The notes beneath the pieces are model-generated. The model saw only the letters and a list, made by a program, of their open reading frames with translations. It was not told where the DNA came from and did not search any database. A DNA stretch of 48,704 nt from JBBDYH01 sp040901795 (lineage in GTDB: Bacteria > Planctomycetota > Planctomycetia > Pirellulales > JALHPA01), in the NCBI GenBank assembly GCA_040901795.1, contig JBBDYH010000015.1, forward strand, positions 1-48,704, written 5' to 3'. Positions 1-8,156 of this stretch are shown piece by piece; within the stretch, counting starts at the first letter, position 1; each line of letters starts with the position of its first letter. The position numbers and the translations under genes were made by a program.

Positions 1-168
1 TGAACACCACCCGGAGGATACCATCCCTCAGTCCAAAAATGACAGAGCACTAGGTGGTCATCCCAGAACCGTTCATAGTACGCCATCCAATCCCGTACGG
101 GCTGAGCTGCGGCACGCAGCTTGCACATTCGCGAGTGGGGCGTAGTACGTAGATCAAGGAGACACTCT

Positions 169-432
169 ATGAACGGGTTGCTGCTCGCTCAGAATGCCGG
201 TGACGCCGGGGGATTGTTCGTGGGATTCGGGATTCTCTGGATCCTAATGTTCATTCTCGGGCTCGCAGCACTGGGCGTATGGATTTGGGCCTTGGTCGAC
301 GCGATTCAGAATCCGGCTCTTGACAGTACAATGCGCATCGTGTGGGTTCTGGTCATCGTCTTCACGCAGATTATTGGCGCGATCATCTATCTGGCCGTTG
401 GCCGGTCCAGGAAAACACCCAGCGGCGCATAA
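169..432 (+). CDS. Small PLDc_N-type membrane protein
   Basis: An 87-residue protein with two predicted membrane helices (about residues 12-39 and 53-75). The second half, with a WALVDAIQNP segment followed by RIVWVLVIVF and IIGAIIYLAVGR, matches the phospholipase D/cardiolipin-synthase N-terminal domain (PLDc_N), which often occurs as a stand-alone two-helix membrane protein without catalytic HKD motifs. None are present here. The ATG at 169 is preferred because AAGGAGA lies at 156-162, six bases upstream; the frame is open further upstream to a TTG at 121 but that has no binding site. Its role is unknown; membrane location is inferred from hydrophobicity. Confidence 0.8.
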   Translation: MNGLLLAQNAGDAGGLFVGFGILWILMFILGLAALGVWIWALVDAIQNPALDSTMRIVWVLVIVFTQIIGAIIYLAVGRSRKTPSGA

Positions 433-483
433 ACCGCGCGTCGTTCTGCTAGTCGACCTGATTCGCAATACCTGGGAGGCCGT

Positions 484-576
484 GTGAACCAGCGCCTTTT
501 GCTTGGGGTCCTTTTAGCACTCGCTCTGAGCGTTCCGCTCGACTCGTCAACTCAGCAGATAGCTGGACAGCAATAG
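484..576 (+). CDS. Possible 30-residue secreted peptide or gene remnant
   Basis: A GTG-initiated reading frame of 30 codons preceded by GGGAGG (474-479). The peptide begins MNQRLLLGVLLALALS, which looks like a signal peptide, and ends soon after a possible cleavage site. It may be the surviving 5' end of a secreted-protein gene or a real small protein. Only the start context and hydrophobic core support it. Confidence 0.3.
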   Translation: MNQRLLLGVLLALALSVPLDSSTQQIAGQQ

Positions 577-664
577 TCGCGGACGATAGCCGGACTGCCG
601 CGCATCTTGCACATTCCTAGCCTATGCGTGGCGATCCAGAGCGGCGGGGTTTTTTCGATTTTCA

Positions 665-704
665 AATATATCCGCTTGCAATATATCCGCGGCGGATATA
701 TACT
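665..704 (+). promoter_or_regulatory. padR promoter with operator palindrome in the spacer
   Basis: A -35 TTGCAA (676-681) and a -10 TATACT (699-704) are separated by exactly 17 bases. The spacer holds the inverted repeat TATATCCGC-G-GCGGATATA (682-700), extending by one more pair to 681-701. A second half-site, AATATATCCGC, lies at 665-675, 15 bases upstream of the same word at 680-690. The expected start of transcription is about 711, directly at the padR ATG (712). Autorepression by PadR is inferred from position. Confidence 0.7.
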
Positions 705-711
705 CGGGCGC

Positions 712-1074
712 ATGGCCAACAACAATTTCAGCGCGCCCCTCACTCCGGCGGTGCTTCATATCCTGCTGGCGCTCTCGACCCAGGAGCGTCACGGCTACGG
801 GATTATGAAGCAGGTGGAGTCGGACTCGCAGGGAAAAGTAAAAATGGGTCCGGGGACACTCTACGGCTCGCTGGGCCGCATGATCGACGCGGGATTCATC
901 CGCGACAGCGACAAGAAAGTGGATCCCGAGATGGACGACGAACGGCGCGTGTACTACGCGATCACCGCCCTCGGCCGGAAAGCGCTCGCCGCGGAGTTGC
1001 AGCGATACGACGAAGTCGTGGCGCTTGCCAAACGCAAAACACTTTTGCCAACCACGCACGCGTATGGCAAATGA
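712..1074 (+). CDS. PadR-family transcriptional repressor
   Basis: A 120-residue winged helix-turn-helix protein. The segment LTPAVLHILLALSTQERHGY, followed by GIMKQVE and KMGPGTLYGSLGRM (the recognition helix), GFI and the DDERRVYYAIT wing, is the standard PadR layout, followed by a short C-terminal helix for dimerisation. PadR proteins bind palindromes near their own promoters and release them on ligand binding. The ATG at 712 is chosen because it begins the conserved domain and sits at the predicted transcription start; the frame is open upstream across the promoter. The stop overlaps the next gene by 11 bases, so the two are probably translationally coupled. Confidence 0.9.
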   Translation: MANNNFSAPLTPAVLHILLALSTQERHGYGIMKQVESDSQGKVKMGPGTLYGSLGRMIDAGFIRDSDKKVDPEMDDERRVYYAITALGRKALAAELQRYDEVVALAKRKTLLPTTHAYGK

Positions 1075-1873
1075 TCACACCACAACACGATACCGGAAGC
1101 TTTACGCAAGATTGCTTCGCCTCTACCCGAAGCCGTACCGCGAGCGCTTCGGGGAGAGCATGGAGCAAACATTCAACGACCTCTGCCGTGAACGGGCAAA
1201 AGCGGGCGAGGGATTGCGCGGTTTTGTACTCTGGATGTTTGTCGAAACATCCTCAGGAATTATTAACGAGAATATAACATTTATCATCATGCAAAATACA
1301 AGAAGACTCATCGTGTGGGCTATAGTTGCGGCACTTATCTTGGCGATTCCGGTGCTGATGCAGTTCACCAATGAAGTGCAGTGGGGTGAAGCCGTTGCGT
1401 ATTGCGTATTACTATTGGTTGCTGGGGGCGCCTATGAACTGTGGCAATGGCTAAAGACGCGCAGCAGTGCGTACCGCTTCGCGTTCGGTGTTGGGCTTGC
1501 GGGGGCGCTCCTTCTGGGCTGGGTCAATGGTGCTGTTGGAATTATCGGAAGCGAGGACAACCCTGCCAACTTAATGTACGGAGCAGTATTCGCTGTCGGA
1601 CTCATCGGCTCTCTTTTCTCACGCCTCAAGCCCCGCGGAATGGCGCGCACATTGTTTGCGGCGGCACTTGTTCAGGTGTTGGTTCCCGTGATTGCATTCT
1701 TTATCTGGCCAGCCCAAGTTTCTTGGGGTGAGGCAGGTGTGATCGGCGTATTTATTATCAATCTCATCTTTGCCATGCTGTTTGTCGTATCGGCATTGCT
1801 GTTTCGGAAAGCTGCGACGAAACAACCTCCCGCCGCCGCCGGGCTCGGTGGTTTAACACCGGCATCGTCGTGA
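1064..1873 (+). CDS. PadR-linked integral membrane protein, copy 1
   Basis: A 269-residue protein. Residues about 8-45 form a charged cytoplasmic segment (LYARLLRLYPKPYRERFGES and following) that resembles N-terminal prefixes seen on some permeases placed beside padR genes. It is followed by six predicted membrane helices (for example LIVWAIVAALILAIPVL and GMARTLFAAALVQVLVPVIA). No transport motif or ATPase partner is visible. The ATG at 1064 overlaps the padR stop by 11 bases, so it belongs to the padR transcript. The next gene is a close paralog. The function is unknown; PadR control is inferred from the overlap. Confidence 0.75.
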   Translation: MANDHTTTRYRKLYARLLRLYPKPYRERFGESMEQTFNDLCRERAKAGEGLRGFVLWMFVETSSGIINENITFIIMQNTRRLIVWAIVAALILAIPVLMQFTNEVQWGEAVAYCVLLLVAGGAYELWQWLKTRSSAYRFAFGVGLAGALLLGWVNGAVGIIGSEDNPANLMYGAVFAVGLIGSLFSRLKPRGMARTLFAAALVQVLVPVIAFFIWPAQVSWGEAGVIGVFIINLIFAMLFVVSALLFRKAATKQPPAAAGLGGLTPASS

Positions 1874-1939
1874 GAATGCCAAACAAAGGGGATTGGCAAC
1901 GGGACGGGCGTCTTTCGCCCAATGCATTGAGCTACGGCC

Positions 1940-2746
1940 GTGGCAGATGATCGCACAACAACGCGATACCGGAACTTCTACGCACGATTGCTTCGCCTCT
2001 ACCCGCAGCCGTACCGCGAGCGCTTTGGGGAAGGGATGGAGCAAACCTTCAACGACCTCTGCCGGGAACGTACGAGAGCAGGGAAAGGATTGTTCACGTT
2101 CGCACTCTGGGCGTTTGGTGAAACATTCATCGGCATTATGAGAGAATCTTTTATGCACAACAAAAACATCATTCGCATTGCGATCGGGACAGCGTGCATG
2201 TTGCTCGTGCCCTTGCTGGGGAACCTTTTCATGGGATGGAACTGGCCCCCGCTGGCTTTCGCTGTCTGGGGCGTCCTCCTGTTCGGCACGGGTCTCACCT
2301 ATGAACTCGTCGCAAGAAAGGGGGTCACGATTGCCTACCGAACCGCCGTCGGCATTGCATGCGTGACAGGGTTCGTCCTCGTCTTTATCAACGCCGCCGT
2401 TGGCATCATCGGAGACGGTCCCGTGAACTTGATGTATTTGGGAGTGCTCGCCGTCGGATTCGTCGGCGCCTTGATCGCGCGCTTCCAGCCGCGTGGAATG
2501 GCGCTGGCGCTATTGGCGACAGCGGTCGCTCAAATGTTGGTCCCCGTGATCGCGCTCGTGATTTGGCAAGCCGGCTGGCAAGATCTGCTAATGGATCCTG
2601 ACTCACCCCATCCGCCGTTCCACCCGGGTATCGGGCCGGTTTTTGGTTTGAACGCGGTCTTCGCCATGCTGTGGGTCGTATCAGGCTTGCTGTTTCGGAA
2701 GGCCGCGCCGAAGCAACTTCCCGCCGTCGCGGGGCTCGTGGGTTGA
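1940..2746 (+). CDS. PadR-linked integral membrane protein, copy 2
   Basis: A 268-residue paralog of the preceding gene, starting at a GTG. The first 45 codons are nearly the same as in copy 1 at the DNA level, while the membrane region has diverged; both keep the NLMY, RGMA and LLFRKAA landmarks and six hydrophobic segments. Copy 2 has an extra loop (LLMDPDSPHPPFHPG) before the last helix. It is probably the third gene of the padR transcript, 66 bases after copy 1. The tandem arrangement indicates duplication; the function is unknown. Confidence 0.75.
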   Translation: MADDRTTTRYRNFYARLLRLYPQPYRERFGEGMEQTFNDLCRERTRAGKGLFTFALWAFGETFIGIMRESFMHNKNIIRIAIGTACMLLVPLLGNLFMGWNWPPLAFAVWGVLLFGTGLTYELVARKGVTIAYRTAVGIACVTGFVLVFINAAVGIIGDGPVNLMYLGVLAVGFVGALIARFQPRGMALALLATAVAQMLVPVIALVIWQAGWQDLLMDPDSPHPPFHPGIGPVFGLNAVFAMLWVVSGLLFRKAAPKQLPAVAGLVG

Positions 2747-2949
2747 ACCGAATCGGAGCTGCCCTCTAGTGGCTCAGATCTAATACAGCCGACCAAACTC
2801 CCGAGCAGCGCAACACTAAACGCCGGGCCCACGAAGCAGAGCGGACGCCAAAGCGCGTTGTAACTCGGCAACAAGCGTTCCTGATTTGCAGCGGCGATCG
2901 GAGACTTTAAGCGGACGGTTAAGCAGACAAAATGACTGACAAGTCAGCG

Positions 2950-3285
2950 CTATGCCAACTCAAGGAGCAGCTCAGCGAGGCCCTGCGGCATGGTGAACAC
3001 CGGGTGATGAGCAGTCGCGAGTTCGCGAGAGCGCCAGTCCGCCGTCCGTTTAGCAAGTTCGGCGTAGCGGTCGAAGACCGGCTGCGTATAGACATCGTGT
3101 TGTGCCGCGCGGAGCAGGGGAGCGACCTTCTTCCAACACCATGCGCCGTGCCAAGCCGGATGCACAAGCTCGAAAGTTGCCGCACGTACCGGCTGTGCGC
3201 CCCGCGCCTTCATCGGGAACGCAGCAGCGGCTACACCGAGTCCGCATTGCAGTAGTGTGCGTCGTTGGATCACTTTGGCGCGCAT
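2950..3285 (-). pseudogene. Internally deleted alpha/beta hydrolase
   Basis: A 111-residue frame beginning with a possible Tat/Sec leader (IQRRTLLQCGLGVAAAA). It continues into FELVHPAWHGAWCWKKVAPL, the first strand and oxyanion region of the EstA-like alpha/beta hydrolase family. It then jumps after about 35 residues to ELATAHHPVFTMPQGLAELL, which resembles the family's extreme C terminus with the catalytic His. The middle of the domain (nucleophile elbow, acid residue and cap) is absent: family members are usually 230-300 residues. It is therefore read as an in-frame deletion remnant. No convincing ribosome binding site precedes the ATG at 3285. Confidence 0.6.
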
Positions 3286-3380
3286 TTCACAGCTAAACTT
3301 TTCCGGAAAGGGGGTGAACGCAAGCGCTCTACATCGAACAGCCAAGGGCGGCTGTTATGCTGTTTCAATGGGAATGGCAG

Positions 3381-5078
3381 TTACTGGTTTCGTTTCGTCG
3401 CCGTCGAATTAGCACGTGCTCCCGTCGCGGAGAGCGCCTTTCTGATCTGATCCAATTCGGGCAGATCTGAATCGGCATTGCGCCAGTAATGTCGCGCTGC
3501 CGCAAACTCCTGCCTTGCGCGTGTGGCATCTCCCTTGTGTCGAAGGACCAGCGCCATGGCCAGGTGACCACCCGCGTACGCCGCATCGTGCTCGATCATT
3601 TGCGCGGCGGTGTACTCGGCCAGCTCCCAATCGCCGGCTTCTCGAGCGCTGCGCGCTAGGGACTCAAGGCGAAAGAGCGTCTGAATCCAGGCATCGGGCC
3701 CCGTCATGGCCCGCAGCGTCCGCTGCACCTCCTTGAGCAGCGTCCGCCCCTCATCCAGCTTACCCGTTCGCACGAACAACTCGCCTTCCAAGGCCTTCAC
3801 CCACGGCTCAACGAACGCACGTATGGGGAGAATGCCTGGCGCAACCGAGGGGACAGTTTCCAATTCTCGCCGCGCTTCCCGCAATGCTCCATGCGCCTCA
3901 TCTCCGCGCCCCAGGGCCAGCAGCGCCTGTCCCGCCAGCGCGTGGCCCACGGTCCGCGCGGCGGCATACTTCATGCGCGTCATGTCTTGCGCCGCCTTGA
4001 GGCCTTCGGCATACCGCCCGCGACGAATGAGAAAGCTGGGGAGTTCGCGCCGGTGAAAGGCGCCATAGTCATCCCAGGCCGCAAGAGCATCGGCTTCGCG
4101 CATCGTTTTCTCGGCCTGCCGGATTTGCCCTTTGTGCTCGTAGCATGTGGCCAGGAGGTCCATGTTGTGACGGTGATGCCAGTCGAAGCTGGGATCGATC
4201 TTTTCTGCCTTGAAGTACGCGCGTTCGAGAGCATCGGCTTTCAGGAACTGGGCAATCGCATCGTCTACACGACCGACGCGCCGCAGGTCGTGCCCCCACA
4301 TGTGGGCCGCGTGGGGGATCGACGGCGCGTGACGGGCGTAGGCCTCGCCGTGCTGGAGCGCTTTGTCGATTCTCCCGATTGTCTCGTAGGTGTGTACGAG
4401 GTAATGATGAGCCGAGGCGTGATCGGGCCTGAGCTGTAGCACCTTTTCATAGAAGGCGATCGAGGCCGCACTGCCTTTCTGACCTCTACCCGACGCGTTT
4501 GGCTCGGAGGCGTTGCCGCGCAACAGCCAGAGCTGTGGATCGTCGAGGTTGGCCGCCAGAGCGTCGTCGATCGCCTTGCGGTAAGCCACCAACCGAGTTG
4601 AATCCTGCAGATCTTCCATCGCGGCCAACTGCTTCTCACGAATGTCGATCAGGCGTCGCTCGCGGTCACTTACTTTCGAAGCAAGACTTTTCGCCTTCTC
4701 CAGCGTTCGCTTCGCGGCTTCGCTGTTGCCCAAGCCGGAATAAGTACGGCTGAGGCCGACGTAGGCCATGGCCAGCTCAGGATCGAGTCGTAGCGCCTGG
4801 CGGAACGATCTGGCCGCCTCGATCCAGACATACGACTCAAGGTAGTTTAGCCCTTGATTGTAGAACTCCTGCGCTTCGGCCGATCGCGTCGTAACGGTCT
4901 CGGCGGAGTTGCCCACTCCGCTGCGGAGTGGCACGGGTCGTTCCAGAAGTTCGGCCGGGACATAGCTGGGCGGTACCGCGCAGGCGGCGTGCGGATCGTC
5001 TTGCGCTGGGCACAGGCTGCCCGCAGTCACTAAGACCACGCAGACGACGTGCGAAAGTAATGGGTTGGGCGGTCGCAT
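3381..5078 (-). CDS. Secreted TPR-repeat protein
   Basis: A 565-residue protein with an N-terminal signal peptide (LSHVVCVVLVTAGSLCPAQ). From about residue 65 it is built of tetratricopeptide repeats: AQEFYNQGLNYLESYVWIEA, AMAYVGLSRTYSGLGNSEAA, ASAHHYLVHTYETIGRIDKA and several more up to the C terminus (GHLAMALVLRHKGDATRARQ). TPR solenoids mediate protein-protein contacts; no catalytic domain is present. The ATG at 5078 is preferred over the GTG at 5084 because GGAGG overlaps the GTG and lies five bases before the ATG. It is an isolated transcription unit. Confidence 0.8.
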   Translation of the reverse strand: MRPPNPLLSHVVCVVLVTAGSLCPAQDDPHAACAVPPSYVPAELLERPVPLRSGVGNSAETVTTRSAEAQEFYNQGLNYLESYVWIEAARSFRQALRLDPELAMAYVGLSRTYSGLGNSEAAKRTLEKAKSLASKVSDRERRLIDIREKQLAAMEDLQDSTRLVAYRKAIDDALAANLDDPQLWLLRGNASEPNASGRGQKGSAASIAFYEKVLQLRPDHASAHHYLVHTYETIGRIDKALQHGEAYARHAPSIPHAAHMWGHDLRRVGRVDDAIAQFLKADALERAYFKAEKIDPSFDWHHRHNMDLLATCYEHKGQIRQAEKTMREADALAAWDDYGAFHRRELPSFLIRRGRYAEGLKAAQDMTRMKYAAARTVGHALAGQALLALGRGDEAHGALREARRELETVPSVAPGILPIRAFVEPWVKALEGELFVRTGKLDEGRTLLKEVQRTLRAMTGPDAWIQTLFRLESLARSAREAGDWELAEYTAAQMIEHDAAYAGGHLAMALVLRHKGDATRARQEFAAARHYWRNADSDLPELDQIRKALSATGARANSTATKRNQ

Positions 5079-5384
5079 ATGCACCTCCAGAGCGCGGTTT
5101 GACAGAGAATTAGATTTGTGCGGTCTACCGAAGAAAGGGCGCTTGTGATTAAACCGCGCCGACCGACGACGTCAAGTCGCGTGAGGTAACGGGGCCACGC
5201 TAAATAGGGAAGTTATTCATCGGCCCTACCTAATTGGCTTCCGATGGCCTACTTGCCACACTACGGGAGTTTCAAGCGTAATTCGAAGGTGTCGCGATTG
5301 CGTTCGAGCGGAGACAGCTCGAATCCCAGCTCCGTTTTGGCGCCGGCAGCCTATTTAGCGTTGAGTGCGGCCCGCCAATTCTGC
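5079..5384. other. Intergenic stretch with possible coding remnant
   Basis: No complete gene. On the minus strand at about 5269-5340 a short frame reads TELGFELSPLERNRDTFELR and then stops. Its composition looks like the C terminus of a real protein, but an in-frame stop lies just upstream, so it is at most a remnant. No clear promoter was identified for the TPR gene. Confidence 0.3.
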
Positions 5385-6185
5385 CTAGTGGCAACACGAG
5401 CCAGTGGTTTGAGGAAGCTGGCCGTATTCGTTGTGGCGGCGCCACCAGACGCCGCCGGTCTCGTTGCGTCCCCTGGGGGCGCGGTCGAGCCAGGGATACA
5501 TGCCCCAGAGGGCGTCGAGCCCGCGCGCATAGGCGGAATAGGTGTGGTAGACGACGCCGTCCTCGAGCGCAAACGCGCTCATGCCCGGCCGCTCGCGGTG
5601 GTACCCCGCCACGTCGGTACCGGACATGGCGGCAAACTTGGCCTCTGCCTGCTGGCCGCCACCTTGCTGACCCGGCCGCCATTCGAACACCTTCTCGCGG
5701 CGGTAGTTGTATTCGACCCCCGCGCGCTGCTGCTCCTCGGTGAACGAAACGCTGAAGTCGTAGTTGAAGTCGCTACCGTGCGACGACGCCCAGGGAAACG
5801 TCCAGCCCATCCGCCGCTTGTACGCCTGCAGCGTCGCGAGCGGGGCGCGCGACACCGCCCAGAGCATCACGTCGTGGTTCGCCAGATGGATCCAAAAGCC
5901 GTTGAAGCCGTCCGCAATCGCCGAGCAAGACGGACAGCCCGCCTTGTAGTCGGGGCCGAACATGAAGTGGTAGACGAGGAGCTGCGAGCGCCCTTTGAAG
6001 AGGTCAGCCAGCGTGGCGCTCCCTTCATCGGTGTCGGATCGATACTCCTTGTCAATCCGCACCCACGGCAGCTCCTGCCGTCGCCGCGCCAGTTCGTCGC
6101 TCTGCCGCGTGAGCGCCTTTTCCGCCTCGAGCAGTTCCTTCCGGGCCGCGAGCCATTCGTCTCGACTTACTATTTGGTGAGGCAT
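5385..6185 (-). CDS. DUF899 thioredoxin-like protein
   Basis: A 266-residue protein of the DUF899 family. Landmarks are the N-terminal IVSRDEWLAARKELLEAEK, WVRIDKEY, the LVYHFMFGPDYKAGCPSCSA segment that carries a CxxC in a thioredoxin-like fold, then DFNYDFSVSF and the C-terminal YHTYSAYARGLD and WWRRHNEY blocks. The family is predicted to be redox active or to act on small substrates but lacks a firm biochemical role. The ATG at 6185 is chosen because GGAGAG lies eight bases upstream. The gene next upstream encodes another small CxxC protein (CMD family). Confidence 0.88.
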   Translation of the reverse strand: MPHQIVSRDEWLAARKELLEAEKALTRQSDELARRRQELPWVRIDKEYRSDTDEGSATLADLFKGRSQLLVYHFMFGPDYKAGCPSCSAIADGFNGFWIHLANHDVMLWAVSRAPLATLQAYKRRMGWTFPWASSHGSDFNYDFSVSFTEEQQRAGVEYNYRREKVFEWRPGQQGGGQQAEAKFAAMSGTDVAGYHRERPGMSAFALEDGVVYHTYSAYARGLDALWGMYPWLDRAPRGRNETGGVWWRRHNEYGQLPQTTGSCCH

Positions 6186-6247
6186 TGTTCGGTCTCTCCA
6201 AAAAAGTGGTACCTGCACTCCCGTAAAAAACAGCTAATGTACACTCG

Positions 6248-6262
6248 GAATACCACGTATTC
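6248..6262 (-). promoter_or_regulatory. Possible operator upstream of DUF899 gene
   Basis: A perfect inverted repeat GAATAC-CAC-GTATTC lies 63 bases upstream of the DUF899 start, in the only spacer between it and the CMD gene. No convincing -35/-10 pair goes with it. The regulator is unknown. Confidence 0.25.
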
Positions 6263-6322
6263 TTGGCAGAATCGCAAATCGAATAACAAGGCCGACCATA
6301 GATCAACAGCGTTCGCCCCGCT

Positions 6323-6838
6323 TCACACACTAACCGCCACCTCCGAGCAACTCACGGCATAACCCAATGCACGCTTGACCATCGGAAACGTCCGGCACGA
6401 CGCGATCGCCATCGCCATTTCGATCAATCCCTCATCGCCAAACCTTTGCCGAATGCGCTCCCGCAATGCATCCTGCTCACTGCTGGCCGTCACCACTGCC
6501 TCGGCGAAACGGTACGCATCCCTTGATTCCTCCGGTAAAGCATCCAAGTTGCCATCCAGCGCGGCACGCAATTGCTCGGCCGGCACGCCGGCCTTCCTGG
6601 CCTGCTGGACGGCAATCTGGACGCAAGTTCCGCAATCCGCGTCCCGGACGGCCACGATCCGGGCGACGTAACACGGACCGGCCGGCAGCACCCGGCGGTA
6701 CTCATCCACGGCCAGAAACTTCCCGAACTTGAAAAAGGCCCGAAGCGAAGCGCGCAGGATGAACTTGCAGTATTCCAGCGACACGTCCCACTCCTTTTCC
6801 ACAGAGGCAATCCGGGCGAGAATCAGTCTTCGCAGCAT
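6323..6838 (-). CDS. Carboxymuconolactone decarboxylase/AhpD-like protein
   Basis: A 171-residue all-helical protein. The ARIVAVRDADCGTCVQIAVQ segment is the CMD/AhpD signature, with a CxxC pair (CGTC) and helices around it. AhpD proteins use this pair as a peroxidase or reductant couple; many CMD relatives have no assigned substrate. The N-terminal ILARIASVEKEWDVSLEYCK helix resembles that of AhpD-like proteins of environmental bacteria. It lies upstream of, and in the same direction as, the DUF899 gene with about 140 bases between, so co-regulation is possible but not shown. Confidence 0.8.
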   Translation of the reverse strand: MLRRLILARIASVEKEWDVSLEYCKFILRASLRAFFKFGKFLAVDEYRRVLPAGPCYVARIVAVRDADCGTCVQIAVQQARKAGVPAEQLRAALDGNLDALPEESRDAYRFAEAVVTASSEQDALRERIRQRFGDEGLIEMAMAIASCRTFPMVKRALGYAVSCSEVAVSV

Positions 6839-6973
6839 GACGGTGTTCCCTTCTGAGATGGCCGTGCCGCGTTATATCATGAATCGATCCCCTGTACGAA
6901 CCAGACTTTTCGCAATCAAGAAGAGCAATGAGACGATGCGAACGGGCGGTTCGGAGCGGCGCCTGGCTCGGAC

Positions 6974-7498
6974 CTACTGTTCTTTCTCCAAGCGATCCGC
7001 TGGTATTCCGGCCTGGATCAAGCGACCCTCCAACTGCTGAAGCGCCTCGATGGTCGGAAACGCAAATAGAAAAGGTGCATGCGAGCCGTAGTAGAAAGCT
7101 GGACAGCCGCCCTCCCGCAAGGCCTGCAGCTTGGCCCTTCTCTGTTCGTCGCGCTTCAAGTCGCTATTCCGGTAATCACTTTGGTCGAATGTTACGACAC
7201 AGCGAGGCCCCTGCGTTCGCAGTTGTTCGACAATCGCGGCTACAGTGATGTGGGTGCGTCCTTCGGCTTGATTCTCCTCGCCTGGCAATCGGATTCCAGT
7301 GTCGGGATCGTTCAGGATCGAGTATTTGTGCGGTCGTTGATCCGAAAGGACTGGTATGCCGGTCAGGCGGGTGAAATCCTCATGGAGATCCTTTAGAAGA
7401 AACCGCGGCTCAGCATACAGCGGTGCCCAATCCGCGAGGAGTTGCCGCCAGAGTCGCTTGACGGCGTCATAGGAGTCGCCGAGGTAGTCGCGTTTCAC
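6974..7498 (-). CDS. Conserved hypothetical protein
   Basis: A 174-residue soluble protein starting at GTG: KRDYLGDSYDAVKRLWRQLL and later CVVTFDQSDYRNSD and PAFYYGSHAPFLFAFP. It resembles hypothetical proteins that share a KRDYxGDSYDxVKR start and a central FDQS motif; no catalytic role is known to me. It contains no signal peptide or membrane segment. It lies just downstream of hicBA in the same direction with about 120 bases between. Confidence 0.6.
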   Translation of the reverse strand: MKRDYLGDSYDAVKRLWRQLLADWAPLYAEPRFLLKDLHEDFTRLTGIPVLSDQRPHKYSILNDPDTGIRLPGEENQAEGRTHITVAAIVEQLRTQGPRCVVTFDQSDYRNSDLKRDEQRRAKLQALREGGCPAFYYGSHAPFLFAFPTIEALQQLEGRLIQAGIPADRLEKEQ

Positions 7499-7617
7499 TG
7501 TCGAGAACCCCCTAGCGCCGAACGATGTCGAACAGCAGCGGCGGTGGCACGCTGAACCGTTGAATTCCCAAAAAACCGATTTCGCGGCCGCCTTCGGCTA
7601 CAGGCTTGGTTCGGCCG

Positions 7618-7845
7618 TCATTCCTTCGCAGCGATAAGATCGTCGGCGGACATCCCGATGTCACGGGCGATCTTTCGAAGCAGCACCGGCGAGATGTCCC
7701 GCCCCTTGTGGAACGGCACCGTGGTGCCGCGGCCGTCCGGATGGCGGAATTGCTTGTGAGCGCCGCGCTGCCGGACTTCAACAAAGCCGAGCGCCGCCAG
7801 ACGCGCGACCACTTCCTGCGGTTTCAGCACCGGCAGTTTGCCCAT
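7618..7845 (-). CDS. hicA: HicA mRNA interferase toxin
   Basis: A 75-residue HicA/YcfA-family double-stranded-RNA-binding-fold toxin. The catalytic histidine lies in QRGAHKQFRH (His30), followed by TTVPFHKGRDISPVLLRKI, the typical second half. HicA cleaves mRNAs in the cytoplasm and is held inactive by HicB. The ATG at 7845 lies two bases after the hicB stop, so the pair is translated together with the antitoxin first. This antitoxin-first order is the less common one in classic hicAB loci but is frequent in this small-HicB type. Confidence 0.9.
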   Translation of the reverse strand: MGKLPVLKPQEVVARLAALGFVEVRQRGAHKQFRHPDGRGTTVPFHKGRDISPVLLRKIARDIGMSADDLIAAKE

Positions 7846-7847
7846 CG

Positions 7848-8057
7848 TCAGGTAACTTGCACCTTCTGAGTCCCGATGAATTCCGACTCCAGTTGGGGTT
7901 CACCGTCCGCAAGCAGCATCCCGATTACCTCGGCAAGGTTCTGCTGCAGCTCGTCGAGGGTTTCCCCCTGCGAGTGCGCACCGGGGAACCCTGGAACGTA
8001 GCCGACAAACAGCCCCGTGTCCGGACAGCGCTCAATCACAGCCGTGTAAGCCGACAT
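7848..8057 (-). CDS. hicB: HicB-type antitoxin
   Basis: A 69-residue partial-RNase-H-fold HicB protein: YTAVIERCPDTGLFVGYVPG, GAHSQGETLDELQQNLAEVI. It ends without the C-terminal DNA-binding (HTH or RHH) tail found in longer HicB proteins, so it probably neutralises HicA but may not bind the promoter itself. The ATG at 8057 is chosen over an in-frame GTG at 8063 because GAGAGG lies five bases upstream of the ATG. Confidence 0.88.
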   Translation of the reverse strand: MSAYTAVIERCPDTGLFVGYVPGFPGAHSQGETLDELQQNLAEVIGMLLADGEPQLESEFIGTQKVQVT

Positions 8058-8081
8058 AAACACCTCTCAGTTCAACCCTAC

Positions 8082-8109
8082 TGTATACGATGTCATCAAC
8101 GGCCCGCAA
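8082..8109 (-). promoter_or_regulatory. hicBA promoter
   Basis: On the minus strand a -35 TTGCGG (8109-8104) and a -10 TATACA (8087-8082) are spaced by 16 bases, giving a leader of about 20 bases with the GAGAGG site. The dispersed word TGTTAGCAGTTCT lies immediately upstream at 8111-8123. Confidence 0.45.
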
Positions 8110-8156
8110 TTGTTAGCAGTTCTGAATCTTAATCGCGGCACATCGCCCCACTCGTG

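Noticed and set aside
5244..6362. Long plus-strand frame opposite the DUF899 gene
   Set aside because: It is antisense to a clear DUF899 gene, Arg/Ala/Val-rich, and has no motif or binding site.
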